Of a stretch of DNA of 64,000 nucleotides, positions 50,145 through 58,607 are shown one piece after another. Position 1 is the stretch's first letter, and every line of letters begins with the position of its first letter. The notes below the pieces were generated by a model. It was not told where the DNA came from, ran no database searches, and worked only from the letters and a program-made list of their open reading frames with translations. This stretch comes from MB1-2 sp046566065 (GTDB lineage Bacteria; Actinomycetota; CADDZG01; WHSQ01). The stretch spans positions 15,078-79,077 of the forward strand of contig JBKHXK010000008.1 in NCBI GenBank assembly GCA_046566065.1. The letters are read 5' to 3'. The translations under genes were made by a program, and so were the position numbers.

Positions 50145-50480
50145 ATCAACACAACGAAGGCCTCGAAGGCGGAGGTGGCAGCGGCCCTATTCCACGGGTT
50201 CTCAGAAAGGACGAGGATCTCCATCCTTCTGTCCTTACTTGACGGTGAGAAGCGGGTAGTGGACCTGGTACGCGAACTAGGCGGGTCCCAGAGCAATATC
50301 TCGGGTCATCTGGCATGTATGAGGGATTGCGGTCTGGTAGTCGACCGACCAGAAGGTCGCCAGACCTTTTACGCCATCGCCAGTAAAGAGGTGATCGGCG
50401 TTCTTCGTGCTGCCGAGAAGTTACTCGCTGTGAATGGAACCGCCATCGAGATGTGCCCCCGCTACGGGACGCGCCGCTGA
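50145..50480 (+). CDS. ArsR/SmtB-family metal-responsive repressor
   Basis: About 101-111 aa. Winged helix: LFHGFSERTRISILLSLLDGEKRVVDLVRELGGSQSNISGHLACMRDCGLV, then the wing DRPEGRQTFYAI. ACMRDC places two cysteines in or next to the recognition helix and C-x-P is at the end (EMCPRYG), a set like that of CmtR, which senses Cd/Pb. The first standard start is GTG 50175, but the reading frame and homology extend to an ATC at 50145 that sits 4 nt after GGGAGG. It overlaps the efflux gene (TGATG) and has its own three-part operator. Confidence 0.85.
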   Translation: MNTTKASKAEVAAALFHGFSERTRISILLSLLDGEKRVVDLVRELGGSQSNISGHLACMRDCGLVVDRPEGRQTFYAIASKEVIGVLRAAEKLLAVNGTAIEMCPRYGTRR

Positions 50481-51085
50481 TGGCTGTAGCCCCGGCTTCG
50501 GGGACGGACCTACGCAAAGCCCTCCGACTCGAGTACTTCACCATCGCCTGGAACGTGACCGAGGCGGTGGTCGCGATCGGCGCAGGTATCGCGGCCGGTT
50601 CGATCGCTCTGATCGGGTTCGGCTTCGACTCATCGATCGAGGGCTTCGCCGCGTCCGTGGTCATCTGGCAATTGCGGGGTGTCCACGATGAGGATCGGGA
50701 GCGGCGTGCTTTGCGGCTGATCGCTATCACGTTCTTCGTGCTCGCCGCTTACGTCGTGTTCGAGTCCCTCCGAGACCTCGTTACGAACGCCGAGCCGGAG
50801 TCGTCGGTGATCGGGATCGGCGTTGCCGTCACTTCCATCATCGTCATGCCCACCCTCGGCCTCGCCAAGAAACGTCTCGCCCAGAAGATGGGCAGCGCGG
50901 TCCTTCGAGCCGACGCCGCCGAAACCTTCCTGTGCTCGTGGTTGTCTGTGATCCTGCTGGTTGGCCTCGTGCTGAACGCCACGGTCGGCTGGTGGTGGGC
51001 CGATCCCGTGGCGGCTCTGGGGATCGCTTGGCTGGCTCTGCGCGAGGGCCGCGAGGCATGGTCGGGCGGAAGCGACGATGACTAA
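50480..51085 (+). CDS. CDF-like cation efflux membrane protein
   Basis: 201 aa from ATG 50480, overlapping the repressor stop. About six helices: LEYFTIAWNVTEAVVAIGAGIAAGSIALIGFGFDSSIE, ITFFVLAAYVVFESL, VIGIGVAVTSIIVMPTLGLAKKRLA, AETFLCSWLSVILLVGLVL, WADPVAALGIAWLALREG. FDSSIE and the ADAAET...DP pattern fit the four acidic metal ligands of cation-diffusion facilitators, with no C-terminal cytosolic domain. It should export the metal sensed by the repressor. The next 180 bp (51086-51265) hold no gene I can support. Confidence 0.85.
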   Translation: MAVAPASGTDLRKALRLEYFTIAWNVTEAVVAIGAGIAAGSIALIGFGFDSSIEGFAASVVIWQLRGVHDEDRERRALRLIAITFFVLAAYVVFESLRDLVTNAEPESSVIGIGVAVTSIIVMPTLGLAKKRLAQKMGSAVLRADAAETFLCSWLSVILLVGLVLNATVGWWWADPVAALGIAWLALREGREAWSGGSDDD

Positions 51086-51265
51086 GAGGCGCCGGCCGGG
51101 GGATAGCAGCCGTCCGCCTGTTTCTCGTATCTCCCTTGAAATCTCTTTTGAACGGGACAAGAGTGGTGTCTGCGCCCCAAGAGATGAGGTCTATCTCATG
51201 TACCGGATGCGAAACACGGTCCCTCGAGGTGAGTGTCTCTTTGGAGGGGTTGCTGTCGGGCAGAT

Positions 51266-51736
51266 CTACAGGTAGCCATCGGGAACGGGCCCGACCACTT
51301 CCATGGAGTAGCGGAGAGCGATCTCCGATAGCTTCTCTGGATCGGCGTCTTCTTTGATCGCGGCGCTCAGTTCGTCGAAGTATCCAACCATCGCGGCTGG
51401 GATGTAGAAATTGAGTTTCCGGCTCCGGACCTTCCCCACGCGGAACCCATGTTGGATCCCGGCCGGGATGAAGATGAACGATCCCTCGGTGCAAGCCACC
51501 TCGCGCTCCTCCAGGAAGATGATGTATTCGCCACCCAGGACGTAGAAGGCTTCGGCGGCATCATGGTGGATGTGCAGAGGGGGGCCGAAGTCCGGCGGCT
51601 CGTCGGCCTCGAGAAGTGAGAACGCTCCGCCGGTCTCGTCAGATGTCGCTTTCACGGACATCTGGAAACCGCCAAGGTCGATCGACCTGCCTTCCCCCGG
51701 CTGAAGGATGAAGCCCCTGCCCGTGCTTGTATCCAC
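51266..51736 (-). CDS. Cupin-domain protein
   Basis: 156 aa from GTG 51736, chosen because AAGGAGG lies five nucleotides upstream; the frame is open to 51844. The cupin core has GPPLHIHHDAAEAFYVLGGEYIIF (G-x5-HxHx3-4E-x6-G) and the second motif FIFIPAGIQHGFRVG, so three His and a Glu can bind a metal. The enzymatic role is unknown. It lies 100 nt downstream of the flavoprotein gene on the same strand and could be co-transcribed. Confidence 0.85.
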   Translation of the reverse strand: MDTSTGRGFILQPGEGRSIDLGGFQMSVKATSDETGGAFSLLEADEPPDFGPPLHIHHDAAEAFYVLGGEYIIFLEEREVACTEGSFIFIPAGIQHGFRVGKVRSRKLNFYIPAAMVGYFDELSAAIKEDADPEKLSEIALRYSMEVVGPVPDGYL

Positions 51737-51836
51737 GACGCCCTCCTTCACGACTGGTCTGCATGTGCCATTCTGGGCTGATTCCTTCTCCAGTGCGAGC
51801 GGGTTCGAGGTGGGGTCCGCCAGAGGCGCGCCGGCC

Positions 51837-52982
51837 TTACGCAAGTGACGTCAGGCTGCGTGCTATCCGCCGTGCGTCGATCCCGATCTCTCTGAGGTTG
51901 CCGCTCAGGGGGTTCGAATAGCCGATGAAGTAGAGGTTCGGTGCGTGCGTATGCGTGATCGCGCCGTGCACGACGGGGTTGCCTTTTTTGTCCAGGACTC
52001 CGAGGTGCCCGACCAAAGGCTCCAACCCTCGACGGAACCCAGTAGCGGCCACGACCCCGGCGGGCGCTATCCGGTTGTCGTCCTCCAGAACGACCTCGTC
52101 GCCGTCGAAGCGTTGCACCGGACCCACTACGGTTATCGCTCGATCCTTCAGAGCACGGATGAATCCAACGTCCAGGAGGGGGATGCGCTCTTCGTTCCGC
52201 ACCCTGCTGTGAACTCCACGTTCGGGCGGTCGCAACCCGTAGGGCGTTAGATCGCCGACAGTGAGCTTCTGGGTCGTGGTGGAGACCTTGTCGATGATCG
52301 GCCCCGGAAGGTGCCTGAGCGCGATGCCCACCATCTGTGTGGGAAGGCCGAACAGATCGCGCCTCAGGATGTTCGGAGGGGTCCGAACCGAAACCCAAAC
52401 CGAGCGGGCTCCATGTTCAACCAGGTCGGCCGCGATCTCGGCTCCGGAGTTGCCGATCCCCACGACCAGAACATCGCTTCCCTGGTAAGCCCGACCGTTT
52501 CGGTAGCGGCTGGAGTGGAAGAGCTCTCCCCGGAAGCTCCCCATGCCCTCCCACTCGGGCACGACGGGCTCGCGGTTGTAGCCGGTTGCGATCACGACCA
52601 CCTCAGCGAAGAGAGGTCCCGCATCGGTCTCGAGTCGCCACACATCTTCACTTCGATGGACGCTCGTGACGGAGGTGGAGTGTCGCACGCGCAGCCTGTG
52701 ATGGGCGGCGTAAGCCTGCAGGTATCGGACTACTCCATCGCGTGGCACCCATCTGCCCTCACTCCGGGGGATGCGCATATCGGGGAGGTGGGACAACCAT
52801 CGAACTGTGTGGAGATGGAGGCGGTCGTAATGCGCTTTCCAGCTGTCTCCGACGGCCTCGCCCGCATCGACCACCAGTGCAGGGATGCCCCGCTTCTCGA
52901 GACTTGCAGCCGAGGCGAGGCCTGCCGGCCCGCCTCCGATCACGATCGCCCGCTCTACGCCTGACCGTTCGATCGGTTGCAC
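51837..52982 (-). CDS. Flavin-containing monooxygenase-like FAD/NAD(P)H oxidoreductase
   Basis: 381 aa from GTG. FAD-binding AIVIGGGPAGLASAASLEKRG at residues 12-32, then VGDSWKAHYDRLHLHT, VVVIATGYNREP, the NADPH-binding VLVVGIGNSGAEIAADL and a final ATGFRRGLEPL. This architecture is shared by class B flavoprotein monooxygenases (FMO/YUCCA-like). It uses NADPH and oxygen to oxidise a small molecule that cannot be named. It lies upstream of the cupin gene. Confidence 0.87.
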   Translation of the reverse strand: MQPIERSGVERAIVIGGGPAGLASAASLEKRGIPALVVDAGEAVGDSWKAHYDRLHLHTVRWLSHLPDMRIPRSEGRWVPRDGVVRYLQAYAAHHRLRVRHSTSVTSVHRSEDVWRLETDAGPLFAEVVVIATGYNREPVVPEWEGMGSFRGELFHSSRYRNGRAYQGSDVLVVGIGNSGAEIAADLVEHGARSVWVSVRTPPNILRRDLFGLPTQMVGIALRHLPGPIIDKVSTTTQKLTVGDLTPYGLRPPERGVHSRVRNEERIPLLDVGFIRALKDRAITVVGPVQRFDGDEVVLEDDNRIAPAGVVAATGFRRGLEPLVGHLGVLDKKGNPVVHGAITHTHAPNLYFIGYSNPLSGNLREIGIDARRIARSLTSLA

Positions 52983-53007
52983 GTCCGGACGCTATTTGCA
53001 GGGCCCG

Positions 53008-53370
53008 CTAGAGCGAGGACATACGAGCGAGGTTGCGGATCCTGTCGGGGAGCTCGGCTATGTCTAACTTCGCAAGGAAGTCATCCGCCCAATCGGGATG
53101 TTGCTCGAGGATGGCCGTGAATACCAGGATCCTGGTGCGGGGGGAGTTATCGCGCACGGCCGCGGCGACGATGTCTCCACTCATCCCGGGCATCATGTAG
53201 TCGAGGACGATGACGTCGGGTTCCTGGCGGATCGCTTCCTCGATGCCTTCGACCCCCAGCCCGACGTCACCGACCATCTCGATGTCCGGGGCGGCTCCGA
53301 GGATCCCTCGGACGATGTCTCTCAGGTCGTCGTCGTCGTCAACGAGAAGGACGCTGATCGTTTCCTGCAT
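53008..53370 (-). CDS. Single-domain response regulator
   Basis: 120 aa, receiver domain only: SVLLVDDDDDLRDIVRGIL with the acidic pocket, the phospho-Asp in VIVLDYMMPGMSG (about residue 56), the Thr switch at VFTA and the Lys at AKLDI. With no output domain it acts by protein contact. The window holds four histidine-kinase-type proteins without adjacent regulators, so it may serve them. The 23-aa membrane ORF lies 14 nt upstream on the same strand. Confidence 0.9.
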   Translation of the reverse strand: MQETISVLLVDDDDDLRDIVRGILGAAPDIEMVGDVGLGVEGIEEAIRQEPDVIVLDYMMPGMSGDIVAAAVRDNSPRTRILVFTAILEQHPDWADDFLAKLDIAELPDRIRNLARMSSL

Positions 53371-53384
53371 CCGGCAGCGAAGCC

Positions 53385-53456
53385 CTAGACCATCCGCGCG
53401 ATGACGATGACGAGGATCACTGCGACCAAGACCCAGATCCAGATCGGAACGTTCAC
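53385..53456 (-). CDS. 23-aa single-helix membrane peptide
   Basis: GTG 53456, preceded by GAGGGAGG with five nucleotides spacing, encodes MNVPIWIWVLVAVILVIV and ends IARMV. The whole peptide is one transmembrane helix. It is upstream of the response-regulator gene and probably in its operon. The strong ribosome-binding site argues that it is translated. No family is known to me. Confidence 0.6.
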   Translation of the reverse strand: MNVPIWIWVLVAVILVIVIARMV

Positions 53457-53545
53457 GTGCACCTCCCTCGTTGATAGCAGTGTTGTCAGCCTATCTCCGA
53501 CCCCGTGCCGGGAACGGCATGTTGTCGCGTGTCATGGTTCCCCTC

Positions 53546-54898
53546 ATGTCGGAAGTTAAGCGCGCATCCGTCCCCCTGCGGGAGGCGCTGAGGTTCTGGG
53601 CGAAGCTCGGCTTCATCAACTTCGGGGGGCCCGCCGGACAGATCGCACTGATGCACGAAGAGTTGGTCGACAGGCGACGCTGGATCGGCAACGACCGCTT
53701 CTTGCACGCTTTGAGTTTCTGCATGTTGCTTCCGGGCCCCGAGGCCCAGCAGCTGGCGATCTATATCGGATGGCTTCTGAACGGGACCATCGGTGGTATC
53801 GCGGCCGGCGTCCTGTTCGTGCTGCCCGCCTTCTTTCTGATCCTCGGTCTGGCGTGGGCCTACGCTGTCCACGGAGACGTCTCTTGGGTGGGCGCGATCT
53901 TCTATGGGCTGCAGGCCGCGGTGATCGGCATCGTGGCGGCGGCTGTCATCCGGGTGGGATCCAAAGCTCTGCGCACGCCGGCGCTCTACCTCATTGCCGC
54001 CGCCTCTTTCATCGCCATCTTCTTCCTCGGCGTTCCGTTCCCGTTGATCGTCCTCGTTGCCGGGCTTGTCGGCTTGGTGGGGGCCCGTCTCTATCCGGCC
54101 CTTTTTCCCGCGCCGATCCACGGTGATGGGGCGGACGAACCCTTCCTCCTGGATGACGCCGAAGACTCTCCCTCGAGAGGCGCACCTTGGCGCCGCTCTC
54201 TCCGGGTTCTGCTGGTTGGCCTCTCGGTCTGGTGGATCCCACTGCTGGTGGTGATCGCGGCGCGAGGGCCCGAGGACACGCTCAGCGAGATGGCTCTCTT
54301 CTTCAGCCAGGCCGCCATGGTCACCTTCGGCGGGGCCTATGCGGTGCTCGCCTACATCAACGAGGTAGCGGTTCAGGGCTTCGGCTGGTTGGAGCCGGGG
54401 CAGATGGTGACCGGCCTTGGCTTGGCGGAATCGACGCCGGGGCCATTGATCATGGTGACCGAGTTCGTCGGCTTCCTCGGCGCGTACCGGTTCCCGGGGG
54501 GCATCGATCCCGTCGCGGCCGGGATTGCAGGCGCCGCGGTGGCCACGTGGGCGACGTTCGCGCCCTGCTTCCTGTGGATCTTCCTCGGGGCCCCCTACAT
54601 CGAGAAGCTGAGAGGGAACCGTGCGCTGGGGGCCGCTCTGTCGGCGATCACCGCCGCGGTGGTCGGCGTGATCCTCAACCTTGCGGTCACCTTTGCCATC
54701 TTCGCTCTCTTCGACAGGGTCGGATCGGTCGACGCAGGTCCCCTGTCCTTCCCGTCGCCGGTCTGGACGACCTGGGATCCAGCGGCGCTGACGATCGCCG
54801 TCGTGGTCTTCGTAGGGCTATGGCGCGCTCGCTGGAACGTCTTGACCGTCGTTCTCGCCGCGGCGGGCGCGGGGCTTGTCTACAGGTCGCTGTTCTAA
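53546..54898 (+). CDS. chrA: Chromate transporter ChrA (two-domain)
   Basis: About 450 aa from ATG 53546 (ATG 53519 and 53534 are also possible). Two CHR domains: the first has LRFWAKLGFINFGGPAGQIALMHEELV and LPGPEAQQLAIYIGW, the second ALFFSQAAMVTFGGAYAVLAYINE and LGLAESTPGPLIMVTEFVG. Long-chain CHR proteins export chromate using the proton gradient and may also carry sulfate, which would fit the neighbouring sulfur genes. Hydrophobic throughout, except an acidic linker around residues 205-225. Confidence 0.92.
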   Translation: MSEVKRASVPLREALRFWAKLGFINFGGPAGQIALMHEELVDRRRWIGNDRFLHALSFCMLLPGPEAQQLAIYIGWLLNGTIGGIAAGVLFVLPAFFLILGLAWAYAVHGDVSWVGAIFYGLQAAVIGIVAAAVIRVGSKALRTPALYLIAAASFIAIFFLGVPFPLIVLVAGLVGLVGARLYPALFPAPIHGDGADEPFLLDDAEDSPSRGAPWRRSLRVLLVGLSVWWIPLLVVIAARGPEDTLSEMALFFSQAAMVTFGGAYAVLAYINEVAVQGFGWLEPGQMVTGLGLAESTPGPLIMVTEFVGFLGAYRFPGGIDPVAAGIAGAAVATWATFAPCFLWIFLGAPYIEKLRGNRALGAALSAITAAVVGVILNLAVTFAIFALFDRVGSVDAGPLSFPSPVWTTWDPAALTIAVVVFVGLWRARWNVLTVVLAAAGAGLVYRSLF

Positions 54899-54908
54899 CG
54901 TCCTGCGA

Positions 54909-55374
54909 TCAAGTGAAGATGATCTCGCCTCCCGCGGCCAGGTCGTAGAACTCTCCGACGGTGATGATGTCTTGCACCTCTGGGATCAGGTCGTTCTTCT
55001 CGAGACCGAACAGGTCGACCGATGCCTTGCATGCATAGATCCCGGCCCCCGTGTCGTAGATCATCTCCATGAACTCTGGGATCGAGGGGATGTCCAACTC
55101 GCCCATCTTCCGTTCCATGTAGTGAGTCATCAAAGACGAGATGCCGGGTAGCCCTCCGGCCCAGGTCGCGAAGTGCAGGCCCGGATTGCCGACCGTCGCC
55201 AGCTTGATGTGTTCGTGTCGCTTACCGTGGATCGCGTCGAGTCCGAAGAAGGTGAAGAACAGGTTCGCTTCGATGCCCTCGGCTCGGGCTCCGTTCGCCA
55301 TGATCAGGCCGGGGTAGATCCCTTCGAGGGACCCCTTCGAGATGATGATGGAGACCTTCGATCTTCTCTTTCAT
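54909..55374 (-). CDS. DsrE/DsrF-like sulfur-relay protein (apparent frameshift near its start)
   Basis: The main frame (from at least 55358 to 54909) reads KVSIIISKGSLEGIYPGLIM, then NGARAEGIEANLFFTFFGLD and later GAGIYACKASVDLFGL with the conserved Cys. These are DsrE-family landmarks for a protein that carries persulfide sulfur. The only well-placed start, ATG 55374 with AAGGAGG six nucleotides upstream, is in another frame (MKEKIEG), and the main frame has TGA just upstream of its first codons. A single missing base between about 55358 and 55372 would give MKEKI-KVSIII. If no shift occurs, translation starts at ATG 55301 and lacks about 22 residues. Confidence 0.8.
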
Positions 55375-55387
55375 TAGATGCCTCCTT

Positions 55388-55702
55388 CTAGATGCAACCG
55401 CGAGGTTTGGGGATCCCGGCGATCTTGGCTGCCAACTTGGCCGGGCCTTTGGGGAAGAGCTGGTAGAGCTCGCGAACGGTCACTCCCGAACTCTTTCCGA
55501 GCACACGGACGGTGGGCCCGGTTCCTTTCTCTAGGTACTCGGAGCGCATGAATCGGATGACCTGCCAGTGGGCCTCGGTCAGCTCATCGATGCCTTCTCT
55601 CTTAGCAAGTTCCGGCACCATCTCTTCGCTCCACTGCTCCGGGTGCACGAAGAACCCTTCTTCGTTGAACTCCACGGTTGGGAGGTCGAACGTCATGGCC
55701 AT
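55388..55702 (-). CDS. tusE: DsrC/TusE-family sulfur carrier protein
   Basis: 104 aa. VEFNEEGFFVHPEQWSEEMVPELA, LTEAHWQVIRFMRSEYLEKGTGPTVR and the C-terminal arm KIAGIPKPRGCI. The penultimate Cys of the arm is the conserved sulfur-binding cysteine (CysA); the second Cys ten residues before it, needed for dissimilatory DsrC, is replaced here, so it is of the TusE-like or single-Cys type. It probably passes sulfur between DsrE and an acceptor. AAAGGAG precedes ATG. Three nucleotides after the SQR-like gene. Confidence 0.9.
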   Translation of the reverse strand: MAMTFDLPTVEFNEEGFFVHPEQWSEEMVPELAKREGIDELTEAHWQVIRFMRSEYLEKGTGPTVRVLGKSSGVTVRELYQLFPKGPAKLAAKIAGIPKPRGCI

Positions 55703-55705
55703 GAC

Positions 55706-56956
55706 TCACTCCTTTCCAGTGATCGGATCGCTTCTCTTTCCAGATCGGGGCATGTCGGCACCGATGCCGGGCATGTCGCGACCCGGCAGAAGGAGGTGCC
55801 AGTAGAACCATTCGAAAGCGAGCTTCCCTAGGTGGTTGAGCCGGCTCTCTTTCATCAGAGGCAGTCCGACCCGCCCCGGGTACCGGCCCGGCAGGGGTTC
55901 GGTCTCGTAGTTGAAGTCGATGAGTAGCGCCTTCTGGAAGCCGCTTTCGATGAAGCAGTTGGCGTGGCCGTCGAACCCCTGCGCCAGCGGCTCGTCTGCC
56001 AGGAAACGACGCACGTTCTCGACCAGGGTCTCTCCCGCGAAGTGGGCAACGGAGCCCGCTTTGGACGCCGGCAGGGCCGCTGCGTCCCCGATAGCGAAGA
56101 TGTTCGGTGCCGCCTTCGCTTGCAGCGTGTGCTCGTCGGTAAGAACGAAGTCAAGGTCGTCGCCCAGTCCTTCGGAGCGGCCGACGTAGGCGGCCCCGCT
56201 GTGCAGGGGGACGACCACCGCCAGGTCGAACGCGACCTCGCGACCGTCGTAGGAGATCAGACGTCCTCCGCCACCGTCGACCTCGCCGGTATTGAACTCC
56301 GTGATGAGCTCGATGTTCTTCTTCGACAGCATCTCACCCAGTTGTTTCGCCGCCATGGGCTTGGTGAAGGCAGCATCGAGGGGGGTCACGTAGGTCAGGC
56401 GTACCTTGTCCCTGATGCCTCTCTCGGTGAAGTACGAGTCAGCCAGGAAGCAGAACTCGAGAGGCGCCACGGGGCACTTGATCGGCATGTCGATCACGTT
56501 CACGACGATGTCGCCCCCGGAGAAGTCTTGGAGCGCTTCGTGTAGCGCGGCGGCCGGCTCGGGGGCGTAGAAGGTGAACACCTTTTCGAGCCACCCGTCG
56601 CCGAGCAGGCCCTCTGTCTCAGCAGTGGCCAGTTTCGCCCCGGTGGCAACGACGAGCACGTCGTAGTCGAGGACCGTTCCGTCAACCAGGTGCACTTTGG
56701 AGCCCTCGGTATCGACGCGGTCGATCTCGTTCAGGATGAGAGTGACACCCTCGCGGAACTGGCGCGAACGGGGCCGCGTCAGCTTCTCTACCGCTTCTGA
56801 TCCGAAAGGAACGAAGAGGAGCCCCGGCTGGTAGTAGTGGTTGTCGTCCTGATCGACAACGGTGATCGAAGCCTCATTCTTCGGAAATATGCGGCGCAGT
56901 CGGTTGGCCGTAAGGGTGCCCCCCGTGCCTCCGCCAAGGATGACGATCCTCTTCAT
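55706..56956 (-). CDS. sqr: Sulfide:quinone oxidoreductase-like FAD protein
   Basis: 416 aa from ATG 56956 (AGGAGGG upstream). FAD-binding IVILGGGTGGTLTANRLRR and VVDQDDNHYYQPGLLFVPFG match the SQR family, then VVATGAKL, KCPVAPLEFCFLADSYF with two cysteines, and IFAIGDAAALPASKAGSVAHF. A late Cys (GHANCFIESG) could complete the redox-active set. SQR oxidises sulfide and passes electrons to quinone at the membrane face. With DsrC and DsrE directly downstream it forms a sulfur-handling operon. Confidence 0.85.
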   Translation of the reverse strand: MKRIVILGGGTGGTLTANRLRRIFPKNEASITVVDQDDNHYYQPGLLFVPFGSEAVEKLTRPRSRQFREGVTLILNEIDRVDTEGSKVHLVDGTVLDYDVLVVATGAKLATAETEGLLGDGWLEKVFTFYAPEPAAALHEALQDFSGGDIVVNVIDMPIKCPVAPLEFCFLADSYFTERGIRDKVRLTYVTPLDAAFTKPMAAKQLGEMLSKKNIELITEFNTGEVDGGGGRLISYDGREVAFDLAVVVPLHSGAAYVGRSEGLGDDLDFVLTDEHTLQAKAAPNIFAIGDAAALPASKAGSVAHFAGETLVENVRRFLADEPLAQGFDGHANCFIESGFQKALLIDFNYETEPLPGRYPGRVGLPLMKESRLNHLGKLAFEWFYWHLLLPGRDMPGIGADMPRSGKRSDPITGKE

Positions 56957-57107
56957 GAACCCTCCTGTCTCATCTGTCGGCCTCATCCTCGGCACTTGCC
57001 GCATCGCCTGGTAGGGCTGAACGGCCCCTGGGGGCAGTGCCATGCGGTGGTCGAAAAAGGGGCCGCCTATCCGTCATCGGGAATGGTGGTCGAGCAGCGC
57101 CGCGACG

Positions 57108-57563
57108 TCAGGCGGCTGCGGACGCTCGCGTCAGTAGCGTTGCTACCTGGTCTACGAAGTTGTTGAGGGAACGTTCTCGCAGTCGGTATAGGACCTTCCG
57201 ATCGAGCATGGTTCCGACAGGTCCCAGAGGAGATCTGTAGGTGCCCTGAAGGACGAGCTTGGAACGGCCGCCGTCTGTTTCAAGCAGCTCGAGGTCCGCG
57301 TCCAGCTCGGGGAACAGTCCTTCAGGCCCAGTGGCCACGACGCGCATGGGCATCACGGCGCGACCGGGCCGCACGTAGGCGTCGCTGAGGTGCATCCTCA
57401 CCTCTTTGGCCAGTGGTCCCGCTCCAAGCTCGGAAAGAACGTAGGAGGTTCCCGCGGTCGGGTCCTGGACCAGCTGGGGAACCCAAAGGCGCGCGGGAGA
57501 GGCGAATGCCTCCAGCAACTGTTCGAACGGTCTGTCGATGAGCTTCTCGTATCGGACGAACAT
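57108..57563 (-). CDS. SRPBCC/polyketide-cyclase-like domain protein
   Basis: 151 aa from ATG 57563 (AGGAGA seven nucleotides upstream). MFVRYEKLIDRPFEQLLEAFASP is a typical START-like opening, with beta-rich central strands and a C-terminal helix (LRERSLNNFVDQVATLL). It may bind a lipid or other hydrophobic ligand. No catalytic residues are apparent. The 240 bp to the divergent CBS-BON gene contain GGGCC-rich direct repeats (AGGGCC-GT-AGGGCC near 57628-57641) but no gene. Confidence 0.65.
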   Translation of the reverse strand: MFVRYEKLIDRPFEQLLEAFASPARLWVPQLVQDPTAGTSYVLSELGAGPLAKEVRMHLSDAYVRPGRAVMPMRVVATGPEGLFPELDADLELLETDGGRSKLVLQGTYRSPLGPVGTMLDRKVLYRLRERSLNNFVDQVATLLTRASAAA

Positions 57564-57804
57564 GTCGTTCTCCTGCGCAGATCTTCGTCGCGTCGGTCCC
57601 ATCCTTGTCCTGAGGAGGTTCTCGGCCAAGGGCCGTAGGGCCTCGTTCGGAGGTGCCGTTCGGCCGTAGAGGGGTTCTGGTTCTACCCAGCCAGCCGATC
57701 CTTCGCCGGACGGCCCCCCCGACTAGGTACATCCGGCCCTATCTGCATCCCGGCGCGATCGCGACGCTGGTTCCGAGAACGTGTATCAGCGAGAGGAGCC
57801 AGAG

Positions 57805-58533
57805 ATGGCCGACATCCGGGTAGACGATGTGATGACACGACTAGTGGTCAAGCTGGATCCCCACACCACCATCCACGATGCCGCGCAACGGCTCGCTACT
57901 CACGGCATCAGCGGCGCACCCGTTGTCGTTGACGGAAAGATCGTGGGGGTCGTCTCCGAAGCGGATCTCCTCCGCGCCTCTTTGCCCCCGGCTCCGATAG
58001 ACCGAGGGCTCTCGATACTGGACATGCTCTCGATCATCGGAAGAGGACACGCGATGCCGCATAGGCACGGACCAGTGTCCGAGATCATGTCGACCTCGGT
58101 GATCCAGGTGCCGGTCGGAACGAGCATCTGGAGGGCTGCCGAGATCATGGATCGCGGTGGGATCAAGCGTCTCCCCGTGGTCGATGACGAGGGTCATCTC
58201 ATCGGGATCGTGTCGCGTTCAGACCTCGTCCGCGCTCTCGCACGGACGGACGAGGAGATCGCTATCGATGTCGCTCGCGCGATCGAGGAGCTTGGTCCCG
58301 AGAACTTCGAAGACCTGCACATCGAGGTCGAGGACGGAGTCGCTACGCTCAGCGGGACGGCCGACCGTCACTCCACGCACGACATCGCGCTCCGTATAGC
58401 TGCCCGGACCCCGGGCGTCATCGAAGTGGTTGATCGACTCGACCACTCCTACGAGGAGTCGAAGAACCTCAGGCCGCAAACGGATCCGAAGGACCCCCGG
58501 CTCGATTGGGAGAAGCACGAGGTGAGCATGTGA
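57805..58533 (+). CDS. CBS pair - BON domain protein
   Basis: 242 aa from ATG 57805 (GAGAGGAG upstream). Two CBS motifs: VDDVMTRLVVKLDPHTTIHDAAQRL, GAPVVVDGKIVGVVSEADLL and later VSEIMSTSVIQVPVGTSIWRAAEIM, LPVVDDEGHLIGIVSRSDL. A BON domain follows (about 170-225): LHIEVEDGVATLSGTADRHS. CBS pairs bind adenine nucleotides, BON may bind lipids or sugars. Such proteins are often induced by hypoxia or stress in actinobacteria. Cytosolic, no membrane segment. Confidence 0.88.
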   Translation: MADIRVDDVMTRLVVKLDPHTTIHDAAQRLATHGISGAPVVVDGKIVGVVSEADLLRASLPPAPIDRGLSILDMLSIIGRGHAMPHRHGPVSEIMSTSVIQVPVGTSIWRAAEIMDRGGIKRLPVVDDEGHLIGIVSRSDLVRALARTDEEIAIDVARAIEELGPENFEDLHIEVEDGVATLSGTADRHSTHDIALRIAARTPGVIEVVDRLDHSYEESKNLRPQTDPKDPRLDWEKHEVSM

Positions 58534-58607
58534 CAGGGTCGATCTCCTAGCTGTCGATACTGAAGGGCCCCCGTGAACCTGCTTCTCATGCGTGCGACCA
58601 TGGTGAG

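Noticed and set aside
57601..57660. DosR/DevR-type box upstream of the CBS-BON gene
   Set aside because: GGGCC repeats are present but not the required spacing or symmetry.
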